A DNA stretch of 64,000 nucleotides, from NCBI RefSeq assembly GCF_028769735.1, contig NC_088169.1, forward strand, positions 43,367,229 to 43,431,228, given 5' to 3'. The position numbers and the translations under genes were made by a program. The notes under the pieces are model-generated. The model worked only from the letters and a program-made list of their open reading frames with translations. It ran no database searches and had not been told where the DNA came from. This DNA is from Zonotrichia leucophrys gambelii. Taxonomy: Eukaryota; Chordata; Aves; Passeriformes; Passerellidae. Positions 1-12,894 of this stretch are shown here, piece after piece. Positions within the stretch are counted from its first letter, which is position 1. Every line of letters begins with the position of its first letter.

Positions 1-847
1 AACAGCTTTTTCTCTTAGATCATTGTTTAAAGACTGTACTGTTTAGAATAAGTGATTAAATTATCATCTCTGCCAATGTGAAGGAGCAAACCCCTTCCAA
101 TGGCTGGAGGGGAACCAAAATAAGCCAGATAGAGATGAGCCCCCCTCCCAGCCATCCCATAAAATCTTAACCAATGGGCTGGGGTTTATCTGTCTTCCAG
201 ACTCTGTGGGGAAAGATCTCCATGGATCACTTCTTATCCTGAAGGAGTTATTTCCTAAGAAATGTGAGACACTTCTAGGATGCAGGGGAAGAGCCTATTG
301 AGATTGTATAAAGCTTAATATGAGATGCTTAGAGGCAGAAACAGAGATGGGGAAACACAGAGATCAAGGGGTTCTGAGGAGGAGCAAACATGGCAAAATA
401 AAGGGGCAAAGAGATTAAAAGGGCCTGTTAATTTTAAACAGGATCTCATCTGTACATTTAACTATCTATGCTTTATATATGACATGCACAGCCTGCTCTG
501 TTCTCCATTTGTCTCCCTCTCTAAGTGTTATTGAGGGTGAGATACTGGACAGGTCAGAGGGTCAATGAGTTGGTTAGTAGAAGGGCCAGGAGGCCATTTG
601 CACATCCATGTCAGTGTGGGAGGCCACCAGAGACCAGAGGATCCCAGACTGATATTGAATGCCTAGGGGTAGTTATCAAAAGGATCTCTAGTCTGTGTGC
701 CTGCAGGTATGGATGGGCAAAGGGCATCTGCCCCAGCAGCAGTCAGACTGTAAGCAGGAGAGCATGCTCAAGTGCCAGCAACAGGGGACATCAGATTTGA
801 GTTCGTGGACAAGATAGTTGTCCAAAGGCTAGTTATTGAAGGAATAT
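1..847. repeat. Possible old interspersed repeat, left part
   Basis: This stretch is less AT-rich than the DNA to its right and has no intact reading frame. Its texture resembles decayed retroviral LTR or internal sequence of birds. Similar-looking sequence continues after the inserted LTR (1613-1840), so the two parts may be one older ERVL-like element cut in two. I cannot name the family, and the assignment is an impression rather than an alignment. Confidence 0.3.
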
Positions 848-957
848 TGTGTACGTGTGTATGCATATATACACTACATATATATATATAATGCACAAAA
901 AATATATATAATGCATAATATATATATATATACACAATACATATATATATGAATATA
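848..957. repeat. TA-rich microsatellite, left of solo LTR
   Basis: Irregular runs of TA and TATATG alternate with short ATGCA spacers. The same type of sequence resumes at 1571, directly after the LTR. The LTR therefore landed inside a pre-existing AT microsatellite. Confidence 0.8.
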
Positions 958-1071
958 TGCCGGGTTTTTTCTGCGTCTGTTTGAAGGGCCTAGAAAGGCC
1001 CGAAGTGGCCTTGGGGCAGCCCGCGTATCGAAGGACGAGAAGAGGCTTCAGTTCTTCTTTCGGTTTTTATG

Positions 1072-1077
1072 TTTATT
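1072..1077 (-). terminator. LTR polyadenylation signal
   Basis: AATAAA on the minus strand, about 115 bp before the 3' end of the LTR and downstream of its TATA box. This order supports calling the unit an LTR read on the minus strand. Confidence 0.55.
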
Positions 1078-1173
1078 AATTGTTTATCTAAAAGATGTTC
1101 TTTCAGCCCGACAGAGATCTGCTCAGCAGTCAGCCATGAGCACACTGTCCTGCCCTCCGGACAGCTGCGTATC

Positions 1174-1179
1174 TTTATA
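1174..1179 (-). promoter_or_regulatory. TATA box of the solo LTR
   Basis: TATAAA on the minus strand, in the context GGGTATAAAGATACG, about 100 bp upstream of the LTR polyadenylation signal. This is the expected U3 position. Whether it is active cannot be told from sequence. Confidence 0.55.
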
Positions 1180-1570
1180 CCCATTGTTACGTGTACAATA
1201 TTTATCATTTTTCCCCAATACCATTTATTCTTATTGCTGGGTGCACTTTCAGTAATAACCAATCTAAAAGTGCCACCATCACCAAAGAAGATGGAGGAGA
1301 AGAAGAAGAAGAAGAAGGACAGGACACACCCCAATTCCTCCATCTTACTTCTCTAAACCCCCCTGTACATAAATCCTAAACCCTGTGTCTCACCCTCTAA
1401 TTAACTAATCCCTTCACCATTCACTCCGGTGAAGCCCTCATCCTTGTCGTCTCCTGTGTAGGGTCAAAGTCCAGCCACCAGACACTTCTGGCAACATTCC
1501 AGGACTCCCGAGCCCCCCAAGGTGGTCTCGGTGGCTCAGCACCTCAGGACTGAGATCCTGAAATCCGACA

Positions 1571-1860
1571 AATATATATACACATTACATATATAAATAA
1601 ATAAATATATATAGATCTGTACTTTTCATTAACAGGTTTTTGTCCTGACCAGTCAGACAAGTGAAGAGAGTGAGGTAGTTGGTGCATTTTGTGTCTACAT
1701 GAGCACCATGTTTTCTATCTATGTTGACATGTTGCATATAGCCCTGTTGTGTGTTTATACACATTTCCTTATTGGTACCGACTGAACCTGGGAACACGAT
1801 GTTGCAGCAGGTTTGACAAGCCCTAACATTAGGCATTCACATTAATGAGGTTTTTTTTAA
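1571..1860. repeat. AT microsatellite remainder and possible old ERVL-like repeat, right part
   Basis: The TA/AAAT microsatellite continues to about 1612. The following 230 bp has the less AT-rich texture of the DNA at 1-847 and no coding frame of note. I read it as the likely other half of the older repeat split by the LTR insertion. The family is not established. Confidence 0.3.
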
Positions 1861-3549
1861 GGACACCACACTCGTGGTCCATGTGTGTTCAGCAATCTTT
1901 GAGAATGATTGCAAAAATGGGCTTTCCAGGACTGCTGCACAGAGAGACATCTTATTTTTGTGTCTGCAGTTGCAGAACTTTGTGGTTGTCACAAAGCTCT
2001 TCTGGGTAAGACAACTTAACACATGCAGAAAGCTTCCTATTGAAAATTTTAATTTAGATTCTCACCTTCTTGGTTTTGGGTTTTTAGATTTTTGGTTTTT
2101 CTTTTTATTTTCAGGGTTAGAGGGGGTCCATCTACCCTTTAAGGAAGGTGAACAGAATCCTGAAGAATGGCATTGATCACAGCAAGTACCCCTATCTGGT
2201 TAGTAGGTTGTGCAAGTTCCACATTCTATAAGAGCCCTCTGTATACTGGTGAATAAAAGATAACAGTACAAAGATAATATAATTTTAAAAATTCCCTGTA
2301 AGCCACATGACATTCCTCCTGGCATGAACTTCATTCCACAGAGCATTTACTTTCAATGCTTGATGTTGATATCCAAATTCAGACATATTTTTCTCTTTTT
2401 TTTTTTTTCCCCACAAATAAGAAAAGGCTCCAGGCCAGAACCTCAAGACACTGTGCATGTATAAAAGAGCATTTATGAAAATTTCATGCAAATTATAAAC
2501 AATTGCATCGTATATCAAAGGCTGTATATTGGCCAGCCTCTGATATTCTTCAGTATACTTCTATTGTTTTAAAACAGTTTTGATATAAACCATCACTCCT
2601 GTTCTACTATAGCATTAATGAAAGCTAGAATTCCAATAGCTTCTTCTTATTCCTTTAGAACACTCTCTCACTGTTGTGTTCCTACTTCACAAGCCAAATC
2701 TCAACTATGCACTACTTGGTACATATCACTAAATCAACACAAATTAGGGTTACTATCTGGCCAAATTAGATATAGAATTAATAATTCACTTGATGTATAA
2801 TTTTGAGAAGACCCATTGCCTAACTAATTAAAATGTAAGTGTTGGCAGAGTAGATTACATATACTACAAAATCCCAGAGACACATTTGTGTTCCTGCCTA
2901 AATTTCAGCCCTACTTATCTGAAATTAACCTTTTCATAGGTCTTTTTAACCTGAAAAATCATAAATTGAATTGTTTGTTAAGGTAAATTTCCTAATTTCC
3001 TTCCCTTAACTTGCAAAACCAGGAACAATTTGAAAGAAAGTAGTATTTGCATTGCCATATTTTACTGAATTTAAACAAAAAGCCTTTACTCTCCAATTTA
3101 TACTCACATAACACTGTGAGGATACACCCTGTAAAATACACAAAAAAAACCCCATTCAAATACTCAGCTCTAAGAGGATAATCATATGTGGCAAAAAATA
3201 CAGGTTGCAGTAGCTCACCACATCTTGAGATAAAACATATTCTCAATAATAAAACCCATCTGCTTTCACTCTCTTGCTACTTCTGTTATCTCATTGAGTC
3301 ACTGTCTCTTTTACCAGATCACTTTTCTCTGATTTACAGCTTGCAAGCAGCATTAAGTCAGGACTTTTGAAATGAGGGCCAGCTATTACAGCAGATAAAT
3401 ATATTCTATCAAGAGAATTCAGAGCAATATACGATCCAAGAGAACATAATTTCACCTATGTAATTTAGACACCGAGGCCTAATTTTCAATTATTCAATTA
3501 TTCTGTTGAGTTATTACAGTTTTAAGTGTTTTGTGATAATCAGCAAAAA

Positions 3550-3569
3550 CTAATTAGACGTCTAATTAG
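3550..3569. promoter_or_regulatory. 20-bp perfect palindrome with two TAATTA sites
   Basis: CTAATTAGACGTCTAATTAG is identical to its own reverse complement. Each half carries TAATTA, the core bound by many homeodomain proteins, and the centre is GACGTC, which resembles half of a cAMP-response element. Other ATTA cores lie close by (about 3486-3500). The arrangement would suit a homeodomain dimer. Function is inferred only; an AT-rich genome yields TAATTA often, though rarely as a 20-bp palindrome. Confidence 0.4.
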
Positions 3570-4021
3570 ATGTAAAATTATAAGACATTCATTTTCAAAC
3601 ACTTTATTACATTGTAAATGCTGATATTAGCAGATTACACAGCATTTTGTTTGGTTGCTTCATTAAATGATTTCTAGAGAATGCTGTAAAAGCAGTAACA
3701 TTTGCCCACCAATACCTTCAGAGTCCATAGTAGATGCAGACTACTGCAGGAAAGACACAAATTATGTACATTTACTGTCAAGCATACTAGATAGATAAAC
3801 AACCACTGCTTACATTCACAAAGTTGCAGAGTGATGTCAGAACTGCTTTTTGTCAGTAGGAACTACAAAATATTTCTGGACATGAATGAAGTCACAGAAA
3901 TGGTCCAGCATATTAGCTCAGAATTGTAAACCATCATCTCCACGAAACAAAATCAAATACAAAAACACCCCCAAAACCAAAACCAAAAAACCCTCAAATC
4001 TGAAGAGAACACTAAGGTAAC

Positions 4022-4043
4022 AAAAAAAAAAAAAAAAAAAAAA
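4022..4043 (+). repeat. Poly(A) run, 22 A
   Basis: An uninterrupted run of 22 A follows an A/C-rich stretch. It could be a retroposon tail, but no recognisable body lies upstream and no target duplication is apparent. Confidence 0.8.
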
Positions 4044-7000
4044 TTCTAACAGCAGCCAAATACATCAGTGGAATAATTCTTTCAATGGAGACAGTACTTT
4101 TTCAAGGCCAAATGCTCCAATATCTGCAAGACTATACATATTAATTTTATTCTGCTATTTCCATACAGTTATCTAGCTTTAAAGTACCACCAATTTGCTT
4201 TGTTAATATCTCTGTAGCAAATTACTACCCTGCTATTCAGATTTTTCTTCCTGTAACATGAAGATTATAAAAATTAAGCCAAATATATTGGTATGACACA
4301 CTACTGGAACAAAACACATACAGAACCTTTTCTTAACCCTTGCAAACAATCTGTTGAGATACTGTTTATTCCAGGAATCTGATTTAATAGCAGAAAAAGC
4401 TATTGAGAAGCAAAACAGAATAAAAAACAGCTGGCTGCATTCCTGCCAGGCACTTTCACAGTTCATAAACCCCCAAAACACAAATGAAATACATTAACAT
4501 CAAGCAATTCTTAGATTTCGACAAAAATCTTTAACTTCACAGCTGAAAAATATAGCACAATCTCATTTTTCCTGAAACTGACTCACACTCTATTGAAAGT
4601 CTCCCTGCAAAACAATCAGCATGCTGAGAGATTCAGCAACAACAACAACAACAAAAAAGTAAGTACAGGACTAATTTGCTTCTTCCATGAAATCACAGGA
4701 AAATATTAAAGATTACAGCTTAATCCAGAGCTACTGTATTTTCTCTGCTTTGAAGGCAGGCCATGTAAAGGAATGATTACATTTTTATATGAGACAGAAT
4801 AAGAAAGTATAGACAATGACAGAATGCATAGAATGCTATGGAAAGTTAATATTTCAACACTGATACAAAGCACTTGTATTATTTCCCTTTCTAACTTTAA
4901 AAGAAAACTCACCACATATTGACAAAGCTGCACTGTAACTGTACCAATGGTATATTAAGTAGTCTACACACTGAGGACTCATTTTAATGTTGCACAAATA
5001 ATAAGCAGAACACTTTCAAAGACATCCCTGGAAACTGAAAAATGCATTTTGCTAAAACAAATAAAACCTGAAATTTTTGTATGGCCTAGAAAAAATGTTT
5101 GGAATAGGTGTTGTCTTCATGCTTAATTCATTTTTGAGTCTAGGAATTTTTTCTCAAGTCAGGGTTTTGCTAAGTTTTACTTTTGTAATTAACTTGCATT
5201 CTGAAGACCACACAAAGGTGTCCATACCATTTAATAAACAAGTTGTGGCCATTGCTCAGTTCTCAGCCATAATCATCCCTACTTTCCTAAAAATGTTGCA
5301 GAATCATCTACAATATCCTCTAGCCTGTATCAGCTGGCAAGAGCCACAACTCACAAAGAAGAAAATAATATTTAAATTGTAGTTTGTCTAAAGTGGACAC
5401 TTAGTTGTCTCCATGCAACCTCCTAGTGTGGATACAGCCATCCAGTCTATCAGTTGAATACTTTGTGTATCAACATGAATCCTTTATTATAAAAGCAATA
5501 TTCACAAACAGATGACAGAGGTGTTCAGCAGCTATCACATAGCTGTTGAAACCCAGAATTAGACTGCCCAGTGTACAACCTCAAATTCATAGAAAAGGGA
5601 GCAGGTTAAATTTGAGCAGCAGCTCTACTCTGAATGTTGATACTCTTAATTGCAATAATTAGCCTCATTGAGTTTCCATTCCTAAAAAAAAATTAAAAGC
5701 AAAGAGCTTAATAGAAATCTTTTTTAAATGAATCAGAAGACTTTATCTGGTTACTGAGGCTCGTGAATCATTCCAAAAGCATGAAATAGGTGCAGTCTGA
5801 GAAAGTGAAAGTTTTAAGTAGAAGAGCATAATTGTTTTAAATCTATCCTCTGTAAAAACACATGAATGATTTCCTATGCAGAACTCAGACTGGAAGTAAT
5901 TGGCAGAAATCAAAATCAATAATACAAGAATCAAGAAAGATATATATCACATTAAAAATGTGTAACAACCTCCTCAGACAAAATTTGAAAATTGAGTTAT
6001 GTGAAACTTTTCATGCCAAACACAAAGAAATACCAGAGAGTTCACTTTCAAATAAGTGTTTTCTCTTTTGAATTCGTTGTTTGGCTCTAGGTAGGCCATA
6101 TAGGCCATAGCACTACTCAGCTTGGAATTCATGATTCATATCGTTCTCAGTTAAATATTTCCCAGACAGCCATTATTGCCTACCAGCATAAAGAAGAAGA
6201 AATCAGCACAGTAGAATGAATTTTTTTATTATTTTTATCAGTGAAGCTAATGTCAGGACCTTTAAACCATCTGCTATGTTTAAGGAAAAGTATGGACAAC
6301 TGGCGATTTTGCTACTGAAAAAAATTTAGAGGAGAAACATATGTTCCAATGGCAATTTTCCCCCAAGTGCAGAAGGAAAGAGGCAAACAACACGTAAGCT
6401 CCACAGTTACTGTTCCAGAGTCTTGCATATTCTGAATTGCATTCCAAGATATTCAGGGGTTTTTTTCTACATCTGCTGGTGGTCAAGGGAGCACAGGGGA
6501 CTGAGTAAGCAACCAAATTGTCTTAGGATGTATGCACAGTTCAAAGTGAACACACAAGCATTCATATGCTGATGACTTAACCAGCTATCTGATCACTCAG
6601 ACACATTCTGGATAAACATCCTGGAAACTAACCTGGCAAAAAAAAAAAAGTCTGGTTTTGTGTAGATGCAAATTATAAACTTCCGTCTCTGCGACTTGTA
6701 CTATTTCATGGTTCATCTACACTTAAGGAATATCCACTTAGAAGAATTGTATAAGGCCCAAAGCATTAAAAGTGGGCACAGGGTGTTTTTCAAGGCTGAC
6801 AGAATTTTTTTCTTGCCCCATTTGGAACTGACCCATTCTGAAGCACTCAGTATCATATAAGCAACTGTGATAGCTTGCCTTGCCAGCATCTCTGCTGCAA
6901 TTATTTCCCTTCCTCCCCTATGTTACTTTGAATAAAAAGACAGACCACTTTTTGCACCTGATCTTGTGCTGAAGCCTGTCTTTTCACAGGACACATGAAA

Positions 7001-8364
7001 AAGAAAACAGAGAAAGAATCTCCCAACTGATTAAAAAATTATCTGAGAGATATGCCTATGACCTTGGCAATGCTTATTAGCTGAGGACAAAGAACCAAAC
7101 CTTTCTGTAACCTTCATATGGCTTTAAGCAAGCTCTGACTCTAAGGTATAGCAATTCTTTCATGGGAGTTTTTTAACTTCTGTGTCCAGAATAGCATGAG
7201 GAAGCTGTGCCAGCTAATTAGATATGTGGGGTTTATGCATTAAAAAGCAAATACTTGGGGCATCTTTTCTGGTTGTGGCATGTGACTATGTGGTGGTGCC
7301 TGGTGGTGTAAAGCCCACCTGAGTTACTGCTGAAGGTCTGCAGAGACCCAAGGAGCTCAATGTAGCTGAATCACAGAACTACCTAAACAAAGCTCTCCCT
7401 AGAGCGAAGCAATCCTGAATGATGTATTGGAGAAAGATTGGGTTTTACATACGTAACAAATACATTCATGAAAATAGCATTTACACATACATTTGCTGTG
7501 TTTTACGGTCCTCACAGAAAGCACTGATTATAAATCAGGGCAATGCAGTACACAAGTCATTTAGAGGCCATCCATGTGAAAGGAAGACATCATGAATACC
7601 TTGTGTAGAGAACACAGCTGCTACTTCTTATTTAGCAAAACTGACCTGATATGACTGCACACCCTGTTAGGGTTTGCATAGGACATCAGAATTCCCTTAT
7701 AGTTTCTTGTACTCAGCAGGCATCATATGCAGTGCCTAAGGAAAAACATTCTTTAGAAAGGATTTTTGAAGGAAAATGTAATCAGAATTCTCGTTGCAAA
7801 AATTCTTGTGAAAACTGCTAAGGAATATGGTACTTTCAAAATTAAATCTCTCAGTGCAATGAAAATTAATGGGGGTGATATACTCTTGCCTGAAATACAA
7901 GGCTAGAGACATATTTGTAGAAGTGACAGGTGGGAGGTTCTAATGGGCAACATGTCCATATCAAAAGGGAGAGACAGAAATGTCTTCTATGAATTTTAGT
8001 ACTACTATTGTGAGTGCAGGCAGAGTACAATAGAAATAGAGCATAGATTTTTACCAGGATCACATTCTCCCTAAACAGTATCTCCTAGTGCTACTGTAAG
8101 GAGCAAGAGTACTGAACTCAATGGACCACAAATCTAAATGGAAAGGACTTTCTGGTGCTCTTAATCATTTGACACTGAAGGAATAGCCATTTGGGAGGAG
8201 TCAACATAACAGAATACCCTTTGTGTAAAATAACTAGTATTAGTTTTTGGTAAAGGAAAAAAATAATAAAAAACTTTAGACAATAGATGAACAGCTCTGA
8301 ACTAGGCTAGAATAAGTATGATGCGTATTTTAATAAATTTTTGTATTTTGCATTTGTCAGTAAA

Positions 8365-8775
8365 TGAGGAAGCGAAGGGAGTCGACCCATCCTAATTGAT
8401 CAGCATCGAACTCCGATTTATTGATTCAACTTAAACACTTTTATAGTGGTGTTAATCAAGCTCATACATATTACATAACCCGGCCTCATCATTGGCCACA
8501 GATTACACACGAACCCCTACTTTGTTGCCGAAACCTGTGGTTTTCTTGTTGAGACTAATACTTGTTTTTCTCATCCTGTTATTGACTTATTTATCATTCT
8601 CAATGTTTTCCACCATGCCTTTCTTTCTCACCACTTCCTCAAGGACGTGGTGTTTACTGTTGTTACGAAAAAGTCTGAGAACTTGCTGCTTACAGCTGCC
8701 TTTTACTTTTTAACCAGCTGTATGTGTTCATGGCCTTTTTTCCTTAAAGCCATGTCTGAGCAAAATTCTCCAACA
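8365..8775 (-). mobile_element. Solo LTR of a class II (ERVK-like) endogenous retrovirus
   Basis: On the minus strand this 411-bp unit runs from TGTTGGAG to CTTCCTCA, with proper TG...CA ends. The 6-bp repeat AGTAAA flanks it exactly (8359-8364 and 8776-8781), which fits class II retroviral integration and fixes both boundaries. TATAAAA (8439-8445) is followed only about 20 bp later by AATAAA (8417-8422), and just over 50 bp remain to the LTR end. The compact layout, with the poly(A) signal close behind the TATA box, resembles LTRs with a very short R region, as in avian alpharetroviruses. No internal sequence is attached. The perfect duplication suggests modest age. Confidence 0.9.
8417..8445 (-). 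promoter_or_regulatory. Overlapping promoter and polyadenylation region of the LTR
   Basis: The TATAAAA box and the AATAAA signal lie within 29 bp on the minus strand. A transcript starting about 30 bp after the TATA box would begin near or beyond the poly(A) signal, so R must be short if both signals were used. Activity is not known. Confidence 0.5.
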
Positions 8776-8781
8776 AGTAAA

Positions 8782-11700
8782 TATAGCCTATTTCTGACTA
8801 ACATCACATTCTGGTTTTTAGCCTGGGGATACAAAGAGTCTTGCTATACTATGTTCCTCCAAATTCATACAGCATCTGATGACATAGATATCATTGAGTA
8901 TAAGCATGTTAGTTAGCTTCAGACACATGAATTATAAGCTCATGGGGACTCAAATGCAAGGCAAATATTTGCACAGAAGTGGCTCAGTAGGAACATTTGT
9001 ATTTGAAATAGCGTTTGAGCATTTGGATTAAGAACCAAAGCTGAGTGGGAGGGATGAAAACAGATTATACCAGACACAGATGTCTTTCAGTAATATGCCT
9101 TGAGATGCATAACCACAAAATTTATGAATTTACACTGCAGACTTTACCTAGTGAGAAAACTGAAAGAAAAGACCAGGTCCTGGGAATTACTTCATTTGAA
9201 TATTTCACAATTGTCTTCATATTAATTTGTCCTTCAGCTTTTAAACTGAAGTTTTAAAAAAATAATGAATCTGATTGTGCAACAGTCACACATGCATTAA
9301 TTAGGAGAAATGTTTTCAAGAAAACATTATTCATTTATCTCTTTAGACACCTACATTACACAAAAAGTCAGAATTAAATACTCTAAGAAACTGGGTAAGG
9401 GTTAAGCTGCTTACAATCTTTAAACAGAGTTAGATCCACTGGTGTTACTCTAACAAATTTCTGTTTAGTCATACTAAAAAAAAGTCATTTTTTTTTTCCA
9501 TATGCAAGTCAACATTTACGTAATGCAAAAATGAAGGAAAAAATAATTTCTGCATTCCCCTGAATTGGGACGTTCATGACAGAACATGCACTCCTTTCTG
9601 CAAACTTCTGGATTTTTCAGCTATTTGGCTGCATGTCCAAGCATACTACAGATGATTCAGAAGTATATAAACTAAGATTTATTATTTCTAAATATAATGC
9701 AGTCCTTCCACCAGACTAAAATCTAGCAAAATTGGTCAAAATATTAAAATCCTGATTTTTGGCATTCTCTGTTTTGCTGTTGGTTGTTATCTTGACATAC
9801 ATATATTAGATACAGTAACTAAAAAACAAAACCCCATTTGGGTATAAAACCTTTGCAGCCATATATAAACTTTGGTAATACCTTTAAGGGATGACTAAAA
9901 ATTTCTATACAGGATAACCTCTGATATTGGTTATCCTATTAAAAATGCAGACAGAGTATGCTGCTAGCATTCAGGCTGAAGGATGGTTTTAAGCTCAAGT
10001 CAACCTTCCAAACAGGTCCACTCCTGCCTGGGTGGTGGTGGTTCCTGACATGCAAGAAAGGAAATACAGTTATGCTTTTGTTAAAATATGTCTGGCATTG
10101 ATAAATGAAAATATTTAAACTCGCAAATATCTTGTCAGTGACATGAGAATGGTAGTTGTCAGAGGGACTAGAAATATGACTGATGGACAGAGAGAAAAAG
10201 AGAGTGAAAGAAAGAAGGAAAGAAGGAATGAAGGAAAGAAAGAGAAAAAAGAAAAGAAAGAGAGTAAAAAGCCCCACCTGCCTTTTCCCAAAACAACATG
10301 AATGTTAATCCAGATTCCACAACCAAACTTCCATTGCTTTTAATGACATAATGGGATCTTCAGTCATAGAAAGACAGCCACATTTCTGTGTAGCACCAAG
10401 AACCCATTTACACTGAGGAAAGAAATAGCCACCTAAAACTAAAAGTTTTTGTGCATAATAGCTTTTTATGAAAAAGACATATGACCCAATTTCATTTTGA
10501 CAGAAACCATGCAGTGAAATGGCCATCTGAGGTAAAATGCTCCCATTAAAATTCATTTGTGCTGTGAGCTTTAATTCTTAATAGAACTTGGGCCATACAG
10601 AATTTAGGTACAAATGCAGTTATTAAATCATGCAGAACTTAGCACAAAAGTTCTACTTTCACTTTGAGTCCTTCACTTGAAGGAAGAAATTGCCTACCAT
10701 GACATTTGCTGTAGTTACAACATGACTGAAAGGCAAAACCCTTCCAGGCAGGAAAGGGAACAAGTCCAGAAGAAAACAGTAAGTCAGTAGAGTTTTTCAA
10801 AGGTTTTGATTTTAAGCAGGCTGACTACAGGCCCTAATACAGCAAAACACTTTCTACATGCTTACCTTCTTGAATATTTCCATCAAAGTCAATGAGATAA
10901 TTCAAGTACTTGCAGGATGAAACAAGCATTTGAGCCATTTATACCACTGAAAAATCAGCTTGAGCAAAGAATAGCCTAAACATTATGAACCTTATTCTTG
11001 ATAACTGCAAATTCCTGTTATCCTCTGAGTTTGTTTTAACTCCATAGACTTACAGCCATTGATAGTGTAAGGGCATATAAATTGTTTAAATGCAACTTCT
11101 TGGGAAAGGTGCAACCATTTAATCATTATTTTATCTCTAACAAAGTGGAAAGATAATTTAGAAAGTTATAAATAAAGCCTTGTTTACACAGTTATTTGTA
11201 ATAATATTCCATTCATTTATAACATCTAAAGTAAATAATTTATTAAAATTGAGCTAATAGATTCTGTAAATTTTATAATATAGTAAGATCAAGAAAAACA
11301 GTTAACCTATTCACAAATAGTCATCTTACAGTTTTTCTCAAAGACCCAAAACCATTAAAGATATGAAGCATGCTAAACTACAAAAATCAAATAAAAGGGA
11401 TTTGAAAATTACATTATTTAAGCATTGAAATAAATTGTGTGCAAAACCACCCCAGAGAATACAATCTATACTGAATTTATTTCTTTCTTATTTTGTGCTT
11501 AAATATATGACCTGGCCTCTACTGACATTTTTAAATGCTACTTTTAGAGTCATGTCATGCTTTAAATAATTCCAGTTTGAAATAATTGATTCATGAGCAG
11601 TTTATCTGATTTACTTCCCTACCAGATGGTACAGAAATGTTCTGTATCATGAGCTGTGCTACTGGATCTGGCTAAAAGACTGGATTACTTTATGCATTGT

Positions 11701-12894
11701 ACCTGTAGTGCCTTTTAGTAATGAGAGCCCTGTAAATTAGCTCAATAAATGAATTTGACATTTATCTTTCAACAATCACTGATTTTCAGACTACAGGAAA
11801 AGAAAAATGGTTCTGGATTTGTGTTAGCAGCTATGGTATAAGTTCCCTCCTAGGTATCATGAACATATACCTTGAACAGTCTCATTTAGTGTGATCAAAT
11901 ACATAAATGCAAGCAAAACCCTCACTAATAGTTCCCCCTATGGGATATGTAAACCCTGAAAAGTGAAAAAGATTATGATGTAATTAAAAAATATTAAAAG
12001 GGATCAGTCTCAAATTCTGTATTTCAGTATTCAAATTGAAAGAAAAAATATTCTGGCATAAATTTTTGGACCCTTACAAAGTGCCATATAAAATTTTCTC
12101 TATCGAAATCTACTTCCATTTAACACAGTAATGCTTTAAAACATTAACTACATCCAAAACTGTAAACATGTAAACTTCATCAGTTTAAGCATAGAGTTAA
12201 ATTCTTTCTCTTTCATTGCCTGATGCTACATAAAAATTTATGATATCAATATAGGAAACACAGAATCAGGAACTTTGAGAAAACACACCACTTTATCCAT
12301 TCAAATCATTAAAGAACCACACATGATTGAACATTTTGCTGGCATCAAGGTAGACACACTAGAATTATGTCATTCAAGCAGGAAAAGGATGCTGCAGCCA
12401 CAGAAGTGGCTTCCTGGAATGTTGAAGAAAAACTTTGGAAAGTTGATTTATTAAAAAATCCCTGTTGGCATCTGCCAAAAGAGAATGGCAGCAGCTTTTA
12501 AATCCAAACTGTCTCACACAGATAGTGAAAGAAAAAAAACTGACAAAGTGTTTATGCCCAGAGCTGCTGCTACAGTGAGGAGAGTATTCTGTCCTTCAGA
12601 AATATAACACTATGTAAAGCGGTAAATGAGCTGATAGAAGGTATGCAAAAAAAAATTTCATATGAAAATTGAGTTCCATAATCATGACAAATATTATCTA
12701 AGTCAGGTGTGGTTTGCATTATGAGCTAACTGCTGTGGGCTTGGGTTTGTGAGTTTGGAGTTTTTTGAATTTTTAATCTGAAAAAAAAGCAGCAACTGCA
12801 AAGAAAAGCATTTTTGTTGGCTCCTCACCTACAATTTGAGAGCAGTGGGTAAGTAAAAAGCTGAGACAAGGGACGAACATAAAAGATGCTAATA
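8782..12894. other. AT-rich unique DNA, no gene seen
   Basis: I see no coding frame of note and no recognised transposon. The only distinct structure is the purine tract at 10189-10271. Confidence 0.6.
10189..10271 (+). repeat. Homopurine GAAA/GGAA tract
   Basis: About 80 bases of A and G are broken by only three T residues and built from irregular GAAAG, GGAAA and GAAGG units. Such tracts can form triplex DNA and often arise by slippage. The reverse strand gives a low-complexity F/L/S-rich frame that should not be read as a protein. Confidence 0.8.

Larger units (their letters stand above)
958..1570 (-). mobile_element. Solo LTR of a class II (ERVK-like) endogenous retrovirus
   Basis: Read on the minus strand this 613-bp unit starts TGTCGGATTTCAG and ends AACCCGGCA, the TG...CA ends of a retroviral LTR. 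It is flanked by the 6-bp direct repeat AATATA (952-957 and 1571-1576). Six bases is the usual target duplication of class II avian retroviruses, but the flank is AT microsatellite, so this match alone is weak. A TATAAA box (1174-1179) and an AATAAA signal (1072-1077) lie in the expected order on the minus strand. No internal retroviral sequence adjoins it, so it is a solo LTR left by recombination between two LTRs. A GAA/CTT triplet run sits at about 1299-1317. The 117-codon minus frame inside it is fortuitous. Confidence 0.85.
1861..8358. other. AT-rich unique DNA, no gene seen
   Basis: No exon, RNA gene or recognisable transposon stands out. Reading frames are short and match no family I know. 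Simple-sequence patches include a T run near 2397-2408, a 22-A run at 4022-4043 and a short CAA repeat near 4636-4653. The 20-bp palindrome at 3550-3569 is listed separately. Confidence 0.6.

Noticed and set aside
990..1343. 117-codon minus-strand frame
   Set aside because: It lies wholly inside the solo LTR and overlaps its TATA and poly(A) region. LTRs of this type do not encode protein there.
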